Shown here piece by piece: positions 49,688 to 59,682 of a stretch of DNA of 64,000 bases. Every line of letters begins with the position of its first letter. The stretch's first letter is position 1. A model generated the notes under the pieces. That model was not told the DNA's origin, searched no databases, and saw only the letters and a list, made by a program, of their open reading frames with translations. The position numbers were made by a program, and so were the translations under genes. The DNA is from Holophagaceae bacterium (GTDB lineage Bacteria > Acidobacteriota > Holophagae > Holophagales > Holophagaceae): assembly GCA_025361205.1 (NCBI GenBank), contig JANYAS010000119.1:20096-84095 (forward strand). The letters are read 5' to 3'.

Positions 49688-51751
49688 GTGCGGTTCCGTT
49701 TCCGAAGCCCTTTGTCTCTGTTCGCGCTAAGCCTCGCTGCCTCGGGTCTGGTGGCCGGGACCCCGCCTCCGTCCTCGGCCGTGGTGGAAGTGACGGCCAC
49801 GCGGTTCCCCGAGGATCCCGCCAAAGTAACTGCTTCGATCACGGTGATCACAGCCCGGGAACTGGCGGATCGGGGGGCCACGGACCTGCGCAGCGCCTTG
49901 GCGCTGGCGGCGGGGGTGTTCATCGCCCCGGGCGGTGACAATGGCCCGGCCAGTAGTGTGCCCGAGTTCTGGGGCCTGAAAGAGTTCGACGCCTTTCTCC
50001 TGGTGGTGGACGGCGTGCCCTGGGGGGGGGCCTTCAACCCCGCCTTGTCCACCCTCAGCCTGGAGGGTGTGGAACGCATCGAAGTCCAGCGGGGCGCGGC
50101 GCCGGTCCTGTACGGGGCGACCTCGTTCGTGGGCGTGATCCAGGTCATTCGCGGCCTTCCCGCCGATTCCCAAGGCTCGGTCCGCCTATCCCTCGGGAAC
50201 CATGGCAGCGGCGGCGCCGCCGTGTCGCTGCGGCTGCCTTCCGAGTCCGGCGTGGATTCCACCCTGATCGCCGATCACGATAAGCAGGGCTTCGAGGATC
50301 CCCGCACGGGGTTCAAACGCAACCACCTCCTGTGGCGGAATCGGATACAAGCCATGGACGGCGTGTTCCGCTTCGATCTGGAGGGGGCGGCCGTGGATCA
50401 GCAACCCGCCAGCCCCTTCCTCCGGGTGGGAAAGGCGCTGACCAACCAGGTGCCCCTGGACGCCAACCACAACCCTGCCGGGGCCTTCGTCAACGACCGG
50501 CGCTTCACCTTCAGCACTGGCTATGACCGGGCGCTGGGCGCCTCGACCCTTTCGTCGACCACCCTGTCCGTGTCCCGGGCCCGGCAGGAGGTCTTCCGCG
50601 GCTTCCTCACGGACGTGAGCACCGTAGATCCCAATGCCCACGGGTTCCGGGAACGCGTCGATCTCACGGATATCTATTTCGATACCCACCTCACCTGGAC
50701 GGTGGGTGCGGGGCTCAAGGTGGTGGGCGGTGTGGACCATCTGCACGGTCAGGGCATCGGCCGGGGCGGGGATTTCGACTACTTCGTGGCCCTCGACGGA
50801 GCGAATCCCCCCGCGGGAGCGACCCTGCCCAATCAGGCGTACATCCGCATCGACGACCAGCGTGACTTCTCGGGGCTCTACGCCTTCACCCAGTGGCAGG
50901 CGCTGCCGCGCCTGGTGATCGAAGGGGGCCTGAGGCTCACTCGTGCCAAGGAGACTCGGCAGGTCGCCGGTGCCGAGCCGGACGCCCGGACCACCACGCG
51001 CCCCTCCGGCAGTGCCGGGGCCACCTGGACCGCTTGGCAGTCCGGCGAGGACCGCGTGAACCTGTTTGCCGGAGCCCGCAGCACCTTCAAGCCGGCTGCC
51101 GTGGATCTGGGCCTCGACAGCAGCTCGCAGATCCTGAAGCCGGAGACCGCCGTCAGCTACGACCTCGGTGCGAAGGCGGATCTCCTGGGGCGGCGGCTTG
51201 CCCTCGAACTCAGCACCTTCCTCATGGATTTCGAGAACCTAGTGGTGCCCCAGTCCGCAGGAGGTGCGCCGGTCCGGGTGAATGCCGGGACCGAGCGGTT
51301 TCAGGGCGCCGAGTTCAGCGCAGTCTACCGATTCTCCGGAGCCACCACGGCGCGCCTGGCCTACAGCTACCACGACACGCGATTCCGGGACTACCCGAAG
51401 GATTTCGGCGATGGCACCCTGACGCAACTGGCGGGGAAGCGCCTGGAGATGTCGCCCTATCACCTGGGTGGGTTGGGATTGGCCTATGCCCCCGCGCAGG
51501 GCGTGACTGCGACTGCGGAAATGAACTACGTCGGGGCAGTCTTCCTCAACCAGCGCAACACGGCGCCCATCGGCGGGTACGCCACCTTCGCCGCCAGTCT
51601 CGGGTGGCGCGAGACGCGCTGGGACCTGCGCCTCAGCGGCCAGAACCTCACCGACCGCCGGAAGCCCGTCGCTGAAAGCGAACTGGGTGACGCCCAGTAC
51701 TACATCCTGCCGGGTCGCCAGGTGACCCTGAGCGCACGCTTTCGGTTCTGA
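49688..51751 (+). CDS. TonB-dependent receptor
   Basis: Plug VEVTATRFPEDPAKVTASITVITARELADRGATDLRSALALAAGV; C-terminal aromatic VTLSARFRF. Confidence 0.93.
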   Translation: MRFRFRSPLSLFALSLAASGLVAGTPPPSSAVVEVTATRFPEDPAKVTASITVITARELADRGATDLRSALALAAGVFIAPGGDNGPASSVPEFWGLKEFDAFLLVVDGVPWGGAFNPALSTLSLEGVERIEVQRGAAPVLYGATSFVGVIQVIRGLPADSQGSVRLSLGNHGSGGAAVSLRLPSESGVDSTLIADHDKQGFEDPRTGFKRNHLLWRNRIQAMDGVFRFDLEGAAVDQQPASPFLRVGKALTNQVPLDANHNPAGAFVNDRRFTFSTGYDRALGASTLSSTTLSVSRARQEVFRGFLTDVSTVDPNAHGFRERVDLTDIYFDTHLTWTVGAGLKVVGGVDHLHGQGIGRGGDFDYFVALDGANPPAGATLPNQAYIRIDDQRDFSGLYAFTQWQALPRLVIEGGLRLTRAKETRQVAGAEPDARTTTRPSGSAGATWTAWQSGEDRVNLFAGARSTFKPAAVDLGLDSSSQILKPETAVSYDLGAKADLLGRRLALELSTFLMDFENLVVPQSAGGAPVRVNAGTERFQGAEFSAVYRFSGATTARLAYSYHDTRFRDYPKDFGDGTLTQLAGKRLEMSPYHLGGLGLAYAPAQGVTATAEMNYVGAVFLNQRNTAPIGGYATFAASLGWRETRWDLRLSGQNLTDRRKPVAESELGDAQYYILPGRQVTLSARFRF

Positions 51752-51772
51752 CGGGACGGACAATAAAAACGG

Positions 51773-51865
51773 GGACAGGATTAACAGGATTCTCTGGGAT
51801 TAACAGGATTCAACTCAAGCGCTTGCATCTTGTCAAACAGGCCTTTCATCCTGTTAATCCTGTCC
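51773..51865. repeat. 9-nt-periodic hairpin element, ACAGGATTA family, copy E
   Basis: GGACAGGATTAACAGGAT (51773-51790) and exact rc at 51848-51865. Confidence 0.9.
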
Positions 51866-51905
51866 AGGCACCTTTTTCGGTACACTCATAGGTTTGGGCA
51901 AACCG

Positions 51906-53210
51906 ATGAAGTACCACATCCAGACCTGGGGCTGCCAGATGAACGAGCACGACGGCGAGAAGCTGTCGGGGCTGCTGTCGGCGGAGGGCTTTGAAAGCGT
52001 CGAGACCGCCGAAGAGGCGGATTTGGTGCTGCTGAACACCTGCTCCATCCGCGAGAAGGCGGTGCATAAGGTCTATTCGGAGCTGGGCCGCCTCCGGCAG
52101 GAGAAGGAGCGGCGCCCCCTGTTGGTGGGCGTCACGGGCTGTCTTGCCCAGCAGGAGCAGGCGGCCCTGTTCAAGCGGGCGCCCCACATTGACTTTGTGT
52201 TGGGCACCATGGCGCTGAAGCAGCTGCCGCGGCTCGTGGCCGAGGCCCGAGAAGGCAAGGCCCGGGTCATGGACACGGGCGAGTACCCGGACAACCACCT
52301 CTTCCCGCCCTCCGTGACCCAGCGGCAGGACACCGCCAAGGCCCTGGTGACCATCACCGAGGGCTGCAACCACGCCTGCACCTACTGCATCGTCCCCACC
52401 ACCCGTGGGGCCGAGCGCCATCGCCCTTGCGAGGACGTGCTGGCTGAGGTCCGAGGCCTCGTCGCGCGCGGCTACCGCGAAGTCGAGCTGTTGGGCCAGA
52501 ACGTGAACAGCTATGCTGGCGGCTGCACCTTCGCGGATCTGCTTGAGCGCGTGTCGGAAGTGGACGGACTGGAATGGATCCGCTTCACCACCAGCCACCC
52601 CATGAACTTCACGAAGGAGCTGGCCCGGGTGCTGGTGACGAATCCCAAGGTGGTGCCCTTCCTCCACCTGCCTCTGCAAAGCGGGAGTGATCAGGTGCTG
52701 AAGCGGATGCTCCGCGAATACACCGTGGCGGAGTATCTGGAGCGCCTAGGCTATCTGGGCGAAGGCCGCTCAAGGATGACCCTCAGCACCGATCTCATCG
52801 TGGGCTTCCCCGGGGAGACCGACGACGATTTCGAAGCCACCCTGCGCGTGCTGGATGAGGTCGCCTTCGACGGTTCCTTCAGCTTCATCTACTCGCCGCG
52901 CCCCGGCACGCCCTCGCTGCGCCTCAAGGATGACCTGCCCATGGCTGAAAAATCGGTGCGATTGGCCCGGCTCCAGCAGCGGCAGTTGACCCTCACCCGG
53001 GCCAGCAACGAGCGCTTCGTGGGCCGTACCATCCCCGTCCGCGTCGAGACCCACGGCCCCACCTCCCATGGCTGGTGGCTGGCCCACAGCGGCGAGTGGA
53101 AGACGATCCACCTGGCGGTCGAGCCGGGGCGCGTGCCGCCCTTTGGCGAACTCGTCCAGGCGCGAATCACCCTGGCGAGCCCGCATTTCCTAGGGGCGGA
53201 GCTGGTGTAG
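51906..53210 (+). CDS. miaB: tRNA-2-methylthio-N6-dimethylallyladenosine synthase
   Basis: MKYHIQTWGCQMNEHDGEKLSGLL...EGCNHACTYCIVPTTRG; TRAM-like C-terminus. Confidence 0.95.
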   Translation: MKYHIQTWGCQMNEHDGEKLSGLLSAEGFESVETAEEADLVLLNTCSIREKAVHKVYSELGRLRQEKERRPLLVGVTGCLAQQEQAALFKRAPHIDFVLGTMALKQLPRLVAEAREGKARVMDTGEYPDNHLFPPSVTQRQDTAKALVTITEGCNHACTYCIVPTTRGAERHRPCEDVLAEVRGLVARGYREVELLGQNVNSYAGGCTFADLLERVSEVDGLEWIRFTTSHPMNFTKELARVLVTNPKVVPFLHLPLQSGSDQVLKRMLREYTVAEYLERLGYLGEGRSRMTLSTDLIVGFPGETDDDFEATLRVLDEVAFDGSFSFIYSPRPGTPSLRLKDDLPMAEKSVRLARLQQRQLTLTRASNERFVGRTIPVRVETHGPTSHGWWLAHSGEWKTIHLAVEPGRVPPFGELVQARITLASPHFLGAELV

Positions 53211-53254
53211 GGACAATCCGACCGTTTGGGTTCAAATGAAAAAGGCCTATTTTT

Positions 53255-53327
53255 GCCAGGATAAAGGGGATGGAAGGGATAGCTCCTACCCAATAATCCA
53301 GATCCCCTTCATCCCCTCCATCCTGGC
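53255..53327. repeat. 9-nt-periodic hairpin element, GGATAAAGG family, copy G
   Basis: GCCAGGATAAAGGGGATGGAAGGGAT (53255-53280) vs rc of the ATCCCCTTCATCCCCTCCATCCTGGC arm from 53302, ~22/26. Confidence 0.75.
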
Positions 53328-53378
53328 CAATCAAAGCCCGCTTTTCATCGAGGCCCACCTGGCACAAGGAGCCACCAG

Positions 53379-54260
53379 CTATTGGCGGTCACTGGTCAGC
53401 GCGATGCTGAAACTCCAGTGTTTGGTGGCGGCGGGGGGTAACAGAAAGTTGCCAGGTTTCTCGCTGAATTCGCCGTCCCAGCCCGCGGGGCTGGCGTAGC
53501 CCTCCCAGGGTTCGATGCAGAGGAAGGCCGGTCCCGGGTCGGGCTTGGTCCACACCCCTAGATTCGGGAAGCCTTCCCAGCGCAGCGTCAGGGAGGGACC
53601 ACCCAGGGCCTCGAAGCGCAGGCTCCGGCTGCGGGCTTGGAGGAAGATCAGGGCGTCGTCGACGAACAGCTCCTCGCGCAGGGACAGTTCTCGGCCCTGA
53701 ATGGGCGTGGGGTACAACTCGGGCGAGAGGAGGCCCTGGGCCTCCAGGCGTCGCAGCGGCTCCGGCTCGTCCGCCTCAAAGACCAGGCGATGGGCCCTCT
53801 TGGGTACCCCAGGTGCGAGCGGCCAGCGAAAGGCGGGATGCAGCCCCAGGCTCGCGGGCAAAGGCGACTCGCCGGGATTGTGGAGTTCCAGCTCCATGCT
53901 CAGCTTGGATCGGTTCAGCGCATAGCCCACTCGCAGGCGGAAGGGGAACGGGTAGGCCGCCCGTGTACTGGCGTCATCCTTCAGTTCCAGCGAACAAGTC
54001 GTGGCAGTGCGAGAGGTCCAGGTGAACGCCCGGTTCCGGGCGAAGCCGTGCTTGGGCATGGGAAAAGGGATCCCCAAGTGGCACAGGGTGTCCCCCTTCA
54101 GGCCACCCACCACGGGGAAGAGCAGGGGGGCGTGCCGGGGCCAGAGGGGGCCCGCCGGCCAAAGCAAATCAGCTTCCCCGAGCCTCAGGGCCTGCAGTTC
54201 CGTACCGGTCGCCGCGATGATGGCCTCGGATCCGTCCAGGTGAAGTCGATGGATGTCCAT
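53379..54260 (-). CDS. aldose 1-epimerase family protein
   Basis: LWPAGPLWPRHAPLLFPVVGGLKGD...KHGFARNRAF...LGLHPAFRWPL. Confidence 0.88.
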   Translation of the reverse strand: MDIHRLHLDGSEAIIAATGTELQALRLGEADLLWPAGPLWPRHAPLLFPVVGGLKGDTLCHLGIPFPMPKHGFARNRAFTWTSRTATTCSLELKDDASTRAAYPFPFRLRVGYALNRSKLSMELELHNPGESPLPASLGLHPAFRWPLAPGVPKRAHRLVFEADEPEPLRRLEAQGLLSPELYPTPIQGRELSLREELFVDDALIFLQARSRSLRFEALGGPSLTLRWEGFPNLGVWTKPDPGPAFLCIEPWEGYASPAGWDGEFSEKPGNFLLPPAATKHWSFSIALTSDRQ

Positions 54261-54334
54261 GCCGCCATGATGACCCGGCCGTGGTAAATTGGCCCCCGTC
54301 CTTCCAGCACGAGCCTTCCCTCCCGGAGCCAGCC

Positions 54335-54877
54335 ATGCACTACACGGCGGACATCATCGCGCCGATTCTCCACGCACCCCTTGCCAATGTGCAGGCGCAT
54401 TGGCCCTTGGTCGTCGAGGCCCTGGCGGCCTTGAAGATTCTGGACCCGGCGGTGGAAGCAGCGGCCATCGCCACCATCGGATCGGAAAGCTACCTCTTCG
54501 CGCCGGAGAAGGAGGCAGGCAGCGAGGCCTACTTCCGTCGCATGTACGAGTTCGATCGGAGCTTGGGCAACGTCGAATCCGGGGACGGCGCGAGATATTG
54601 CGGCCGGGGTTTTATTCCGTTGGTCGGCCGTTCTGCCTATGCCCGGTTTGGCAAGCTGGTGGATGCGGATCTGGTGGAGCACCCCGACTTGGCCATGGAG
54701 CCTCCGGTGGCAGCCCGCATCCTGGCCTACGACCTCATGCTCAAGGGCGTGCCGAAGGCCGCCGCCGAAGGCGACTGGGTGAAGGTCCGGCGGCTGGTCC
54801 ACGGCGACCTGTCCGGGTGGAAACGATTCAACGGAATCCTGATCCCCCTGCTGAAATTGCTCCCCGAGAAGGTCTGA
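54335..54877 (+). CDS. GH19/endolysin-like peptidoglycan or chitin hydrolase
   Basis: AAIATIGSESYLFAPEKEAGSEAYFRRMYEFDRSLGN...GDGARYCGRGFIPLVGRSAYARFG. Confidence 0.75.
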   Translation: MHYTADIIAPILHAPLANVQAHWPLVVEALAALKILDPAVEAAAIATIGSESYLFAPEKEAGSEAYFRRMYEFDRSLGNVESGDGARYCGRGFIPLVGRSAYARFGKLVDADLVEHPDLAMEPPVAARILAYDLMLKGVPKAAAEGDWVKVRRLVHGDLSGWKRFNGILIPLLKLLPEKV

Positions 54878-54883
54878 CCTGGG

Positions 54884-54969
54884 TGGTGCGCCCGGCCGGG
54901 TTCGAACCGGCACGCCCTTGCGGGCAGCGGATTTTAAGTCCGCAGCGTCTGCCATTCCGCCACGGGCGC
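54884..54969 (-). tRNA. tRNA-Leu (anticodon TAA), CCA encoded
   Basis: Minus: GCGCCCGTGGCGGAATGGCAGACGCTGCGGACTTAAAATCCGCTGCCCGCAAGGGCGTGCCGGTTCGAACCCGGCCGGGCGCACCA; class II variable arm. Confidence 0.95.
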
Positions 54970-55016
54970 GTGGCTCCAGCCTAACGGCAGCCAGCCGGGC
55001 GTGATAGCTTCGACCT

Positions 55017-55346
55017 ATGGTTTCGCGTTCTGCCGCGCTACTGCTGGCGATCCTGTCGTCACCCCTGGCCGCCGAGGTCCGGGATCTGAAGGCCTTTTTC
55101 CAGGAGCGGTGCGCCATCTGTCATGGCCCCGACGGCTCGGGTCGGGGACCCAACGGTATCCGGTTGGGTGGGCGCAACCTGTTAGAGCCCCGGTGGCTGG
55201 CCAAGCAAGAGGAGGCGGACCTCGTGACCTCGATCCTCAAGGGTCGCGGCGCCATGCCCGGCTTCCGGCGGCAGATCGATGCCGCCGAGGCCCGCCAGCT
55301 GCTGGCCGATGTGACCCATGCACATGGGTCGAAGAAAAGGCCTTGA
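55017..55346 (+). CDS. monoheme cytochrome c
   Basis: Signal peptide; FFQERCAICHGPDGSGRGPNG. Confidence 0.9.
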   Translation: MVSRSAALLLAILSSPLAAEVRDLKAFFQERCAICHGPDGSGRGPNGIRLGGRNLLEPRWLAKQEEADLVTSILKGRGAMPGFRRQIDAAEARQLLADVTHAHGSKKRP

Positions 55347-55410
55347 TTTCCCCCTTGCAAGACTGCGATCGGGGGCCATATTGGCTGTTTAAACGCTCAA
55401 CGAGGTGCCC

Positions 55411-55785
55411 ATGCGCTGGACGATCCTGCTCCCGGTCCTGCTCTTCCTGCCAGGCTTTTGGGCCCAGGCCCCCGCCAAAACCTTGAACGAGTTGAAGGCT
55501 TTCTATGCCACCAACTGTGTGAAGTGCCACGGACCCGATGGCTCAGCCCGCGGCGCGGATGGGAAGAAACTGGGCGGGCTCGACTTCACGGACGCCAAGG
55601 AGACGGCCAATGAGAACGACGCAGAGATGGTGAAGACCATCCGCAAGGGGCTTCTCTTTGGCATCAGGATGCCTTCGTTCAAGGACCAGCTCTCGGAGGC
55701 CGACGCCCTCATCCTGGTGCAGGGAATCGTCCGCAAGGCGGAGAAGGGCAAGGTCATCACGCCGGAGGAGGGGGTGCCCCGGTAG
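55411..55785 (+). CDS. monoheme cytochrome c
   Basis: Signal peptide; FYATNCVKCHGPDGSARGADGKKLGG. Confidence 0.9.
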   Translation: MRWTILLPVLLFLPGFWAQAPAKTLNELKAFYATNCVKCHGPDGSARGADGKKLGGLDFTDAKETANENDAEMVKTIRKGLLFGIRMPSFKDQLSEADALILVQGIVRKAEKGKVITPEEGVPR

Positions 55786-55794
55786 CATGGATGG

Positions 55795-58092
55795 ATGCAT
55801 GGCCACACCTCCGATCCGACTGAACACCCGCTGCTTCGCAACCTGAATGCACCCCAGCAGGAGGCCGTTCGCCATGCCCGGGGGCCCCTGCTGATCCTGG
55901 CCGGGGCGGGTTCCGGCAAGACCACAGTGATCACGCGCCGCATCGCGTGGCTCATCGAAGAGGAAGGTGCGCATCCGGGTTCGATCCTGGCCATGACCTT
56001 CACCAACAAGGCCGCCGAGGAGATGCGAGACCGGGTGCAGCGGCTCGTCTCGGTGCCCGCTGCGCAGATGTGGGTGAGCACCTTCCACAGCTTCTGCACC
56101 CGCATCCTCCGCCGGGAGGGGGACCGAACGCCCGTGGGCCGCGACTTCGTCATCTTCGACCCCTCGGATCAGAAGAGCCTTGTGAAGCAGGTGTTGGCGG
56201 AGCTCAAACTGCCCGAGAAGCAATTCCATCCCAAGAAGGTTCTGGAAGTCATCGGCGACTTCAAGAACCGCTGCCTGCTGCCGGAGGAGGCCCGGGAGGA
56301 GGGCCTGGATCCCTGGACCCGCAAGGTTCTGGACGCCTACGACCTCTACCAGAAGGGCCTGAAAAACCACCGCGCCTGCGACTTTGACGACCTGCTGCTC
56401 TGGACCGAACGGCTCTTCCGTGATCCCGTCCTGCAGGCGGCCTATGGCGAGCGGTTCAAGTACATCCTAGTGGACGAGTACCAGGACACCAACCGCGCCC
56501 AGTACCTCCTGGTGCAGCACCTCGCCCGGCGCCACCACAACCTGTGCGTGGTGGGTGATGAAGATCAGTCGATCTATGGCTGGCGGGGTGCCGACATCCG
56601 CAACATTCTCGATTTCCAGCAGGATTTCCCGGAAGCCGTCCGCATCGAGCTGCTGCAGAACTACCGCTCCACGAAGAAGATCCTGGACGCCGCCTCGGGC
56701 GTGATCGCCAACAATTCCCAGCGGGTGGAGGGCAAGGGCGCGCTGAAGACCGACCTGGGGGACGGCGAGGCCATCGTCTTCAAGCTCACGGATGAGGGGC
56801 GCCTGGAGGCCGAGTGGGTGGTGCAGCGCATCCAGGAACTGCGCCAGTTTGAACCGGAGTCCAAGGTGGCCGTCCTCTACCGCGCCAACTGGCAGTCCCG
56901 GCAGATGGAAGAGGCGCTGCGCGCCCAGAACCTGGCCTACCGCCTGGTGGGCGGCGTGAAGTTCTATGAGCGCCAGGAAGTGAAGGACCTTATTTCGTAC
57001 CTGCGGCTCATCTCAAATCCCTTCGACCTGGTGAGTTTTCGCCGCTGCGTGAACGCGCCCCTGCGCGGGGTGGGGCCCACCACGCTGGGGAAGATCGAGG
57101 GCGTCATCCCCGAGGGGGGAACGCCCCTCGCAGGGCTGAGGGTGCTGCTCAAATCCGGCGAGCTGAAGGGCCGCGCCCAGCGGGAACTGGCCCGGTTCCT
57201 CGACCTATTCTGCCGGGCCGAGGTCGAGCGCGAGGCCCTGGGCCTGGCGGGCCTGGTCAAGTGGGTGCTCCAGGAGAGCGGCTACCTCCAGAGCCTGGAG
57301 GACGAGGCCACGCTCGAGGCCGAAGGCCGAATCCGCAACCTGGAGGAATTCCTCAGCGCCGCCGCCGAATCCGAATCCCTGGGCCTGCGGCTGGCGGAAT
57401 TCCTGGACCGCATCACCCTCGCTTCCGACACGGACAATATTGAGGAGGCAGCCCACCTCAGCCTCATGACCATCCACTGCGCCAAAGGCCTGGAATTCCC
57501 CTACGTGTTCGTCATCGGCATGGAGGAGGATGTCTTCCCCAACCGCAACGCCCGGGAGACGCCGGATGGCCTGGAGGAAGAGCGCCGCCTCTTCTACGTG
57601 GCCATAACTCGGGCCCAGCGACGGCTCACCCTCAGTGCCGCGCGGCGGCGCCGCATCATGGGCACCGAAATGCTATCGATGCCCAGCCGCTTCCTGCGGG
57701 AGATCCCCGCCGAGGTGCTGACGGCCCCCATCCGCTGGGGCACCGAAATCTATCAGGCAGGCGAAGGGGTGCGGCCTGGCAGTTCCTTTACCCGCGGGGC
57801 GGGCGGCGCCTCCGTGGCCACGGAACTCCAGCGCATCCGCAGCTTCTTCGATCGAGTGAAGGAGGCGCCGTTGCCTTCGGGCGCGCCGGAAGGCGGCAGG
57901 TTGTCCGAACCTGCCGAAGCACAAGACCCGAGTGCCTTCCCGGTGGGCACCCGCGTGAAGAGCGCCCGCTTCGGCGCCGGTACCATCCTCGCTGGCTCGG
58001 GGCGCGGTGACGGCCTGACCTACACCGTCCGCTTCGACCAGGGCGGCGACAAGCGCATCATGGCCCGCTTCGGGGGGCTGGAGCGGGCGTGA
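55795..58092 (+). CDS. UvrD/PcrA-type DNA helicase
   Basis: LNAPQQEAVRHARGPLLILAGAGSGKTTVITRRIAWL...VDEYQDTNRAQ...GDEDQSIYGWRGAD. Confidence 0.95.
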   Translation: MHGHTSDPTEHPLLRNLNAPQQEAVRHARGPLLILAGAGSGKTTVITRRIAWLIEEEGAHPGSILAMTFTNKAAEEMRDRVQRLVSVPAAQMWVSTFHSFCTRILRREGDRTPVGRDFVIFDPSDQKSLVKQVLAELKLPEKQFHPKKVLEVIGDFKNRCLLPEEAREEGLDPWTRKVLDAYDLYQKGLKNHRACDFDDLLLWTERLFRDPVLQAAYGERFKYILVDEYQDTNRAQYLLVQHLARRHHNLCVVGDEDQSIYGWRGADIRNILDFQQDFPEAVRIELLQNYRSTKKILDAASGVIANNSQRVEGKGALKTDLGDGEAIVFKLTDEGRLEAEWVVQRIQELRQFEPESKVAVLYRANWQSRQMEEALRAQNLAYRLVGGVKFYERQEVKDLISYLRLISNPFDLVSFRRCVNAPLRGVGPTTLGKIEGVIPEGGTPLAGLRVLLKSGELKGRAQRELARFLDLFCRAEVEREALGLAGLVKWVLQESGYLQSLEDEATLEAEGRIRNLEEFLSAAAESESLGLRLAEFLDRITLASDTDNIEEAAHLSLMTIHCAKGLEFPYVFVIGMEEDVFPNRNARETPDGLEEERRLFYVAITRAQRRLTLSAARRRRIMGTEMLSMPSRFLREIPAEVLTAPIRWGTEIYQAGEGVRPGSSFTRGAGGASVATELQRIRSFFDRVKEAPLPSGAPEGGRLSEPAEAQDPSAFPVGTRVKSARFGAGTILAGSGRGDGLTYTVRFDQGGDKRIMARFGGLERA

Positions 58093-58540
58093 AGCGGCGG
58101 GCCAGTACCGCTCGGCGATACTCGAAGATTCGGGCAATGTCCCTCCGCACCCATAGCGCCGTGACGATGCGGCCAAGGATCCCCCAGCCCACGCGGTAGC
58201 GCACCTGATCCGTCATGCGGGTGCCGCCATCGGGCAGATCCTCGAAGCGGTGGGTGTGGTGCCATAGGGCGTAGGGGCCTGCGATTTGGCGGTCGACGAA
58301 GCGCTCGCCGGGGATGAAGGTTTCGATGAGCGTTCGCCACCGGATGGGCAGGCCCCGAACCTGGACGCGGTAGTCGAACAGGGCGCCCTCCCCGCTGGGC
58401 AGGGGGCGGGGCGTGAGCATCTCGAAACTCAGCCAGGAGGGCGTGAGGGCCTCGAGATTCGCCGGATCCGCGAAGAAGAGAAAGACGTCGCCGCGCGGCG
58501 CAGGAAGGTCCTGTACCGAGATGAAAAGATCCTCCTTCAC
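58058..58540 (-). CDS. SRPBCC family protein
   Basis: DLPAPRGDVFLFFADPANLEALTPSWLSFEML...WRTLIETFIPGERFVDRQIAGPYALWHHTH; converges into helicase 3' end. Confidence 0.88.
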   Translation of the reverse strand: MKEDLFISVQDLPAPRGDVFLFFADPANLEALTPSWLSFEMLTPRPLPSGEGALFDYRVQVRGLPIRWRTLIETFIPGERFVDRQIAGPYALWHHTHRFEDLPDGGTRMTDQVRYRVGWGILGRIVTALWVRRDIARIFEYRRAVLARRFTPAPAPRSGP

Positions 58541-59454
58541 AGCAGATCCTCCAGGGCCGCTTCGGCGGTCGGAAAACGGAATTGGAAGCCCAGCACCTGG
58601 GTCCGAGCAGGGATCACGAAGGCACCCTGAAGAAGCAGGGCCTCGGCCATCTCGCCCAGCAGCAGTTTGGTGAGTGTGGTGGTGAGAAATCCCGGCACGG
58701 GGAGCAGGGGCCGCCGGAGGCGCTTGGCAACGAGGCGCATGAAGACCTCATGACTGAGGGGCTCTGGCGCCGTCCCGTTGAAGGGGCCCACCCAGGCGGG
58801 GTTGCGGGCGGCCTCGATGAACATGGTTACCAGATCGTCGAGGTGGATCCAGCTGAGGCCCTGGGCTCCGGTGCCCAGCTTGCAGCCCCCATAGAAGCGC
58901 ACGGGCAGCGCCATCTTTGGCAGGGCACCGCCTTCTCTCGCCAACACCACGCCAATGCGAACCACGGCGACCCGTACACCGAGGGCCGAAGCGGCGTCGG
59001 CCTCCGCTTCCCAGGCCCGGCAGACATCGGCGAGAAAACCGGATCCAGGCTCCGAGGACTCGGCCACGGGCGACGCGCCCTTGGGGATGTAGTAGCCGAT
59101 GGCGGAGGCATTGACAAGGGCCGCAGGAGGCTTCCTGCAGGCCTGCATGGCCGCCACGATGCGCCGGGTGGCGTGGATGCGGCTGTCCCGGATGGCTGCC
59201 TTGCGGGAGGCCGTCCAGCGCCCCTCAGCGATGCCTTCGCCGGCCAGGTTGATGACCGCATCGGCGCCCTCGAGCAGGGTCGGCAGGTCTTCCCAGTTCT
59301 GCGCCGTGGCCCCTGCGGGCAGGTTCAGGCGGCCGGGGTTGCGGGTCAACACCGTCACCTGGGTACCCCCATCGAGGAGGGCCTGCACCAGGGGTCGGCC
59401 CACCAGCCCGGTGCCACCGGCCACCACTACTCGTTTCAGGTCTCCTTCAACCAT
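58537..59454 (-). CDS. TIGR01777-type epimerase/SDR
   Basis: VVVAGGTGLVGRPLVQALLDGGTQVTVLTRNPG...VINLAGEGIAEGRWT. Confidence 0.9.
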   Translation of the reverse strand: MVEGDLKRVVVAGGTGLVGRPLVQALLDGGTQVTVLTRNPGRLNLPAGATAQNWEDLPTLLEGADAVINLAGEGIAEGRWTASRKAAIRDSRIHATRRIVAAMQACRKPPAALVNASAIGYYIPKGASPVAESSEPGSGFLADVCRAWEAEADAASALGVRVAVVRIGVVLAREGGALPKMALPVRFYGGCKLGTGAQGLSWIHLDDLVTMFIEAARNPAWVGPFNGTAPEPLSHEVFMRLVAKRLRRPLLPVPGFLTTTLTKLLLGEMAEALLLQGAFVIPARTQVLGFQFRFPTAEAALEDLL

Positions 59455-59517
59455 GGCGCCCCCTGTCCAAAATACGGTTCATCCAGAGATTTCGGGCATG
59501 GAAAGCAAAAGGAATTT

Positions 59518-59579
59518 CCGGTGAGGAACGGTGATGAACGGTGAAAATGAGGGTGCGCTTTCTCGCCATTTCTCACCGG
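59518..59579. repeat. hairpin element with ~10-nt units (GGTGATGAAC), copy H
   Basis: CCGGTGAGGAACGG / CCATTTCTCACCGG ends (12/14); ggtgaggaac ggtgatgaac ggtgaaaatg units. Confidence 0.55.
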
Positions 59580-59682
59580 TAGATCTTTACAGAGTCTTGG
59601 TCTCGTTTTTGTCCTGTCCAGGTTCGGGCGCTATCCTAATCCCAGGCTTTGAGTCCCGTGGACTCCTTCCGCCGAGGCGACC

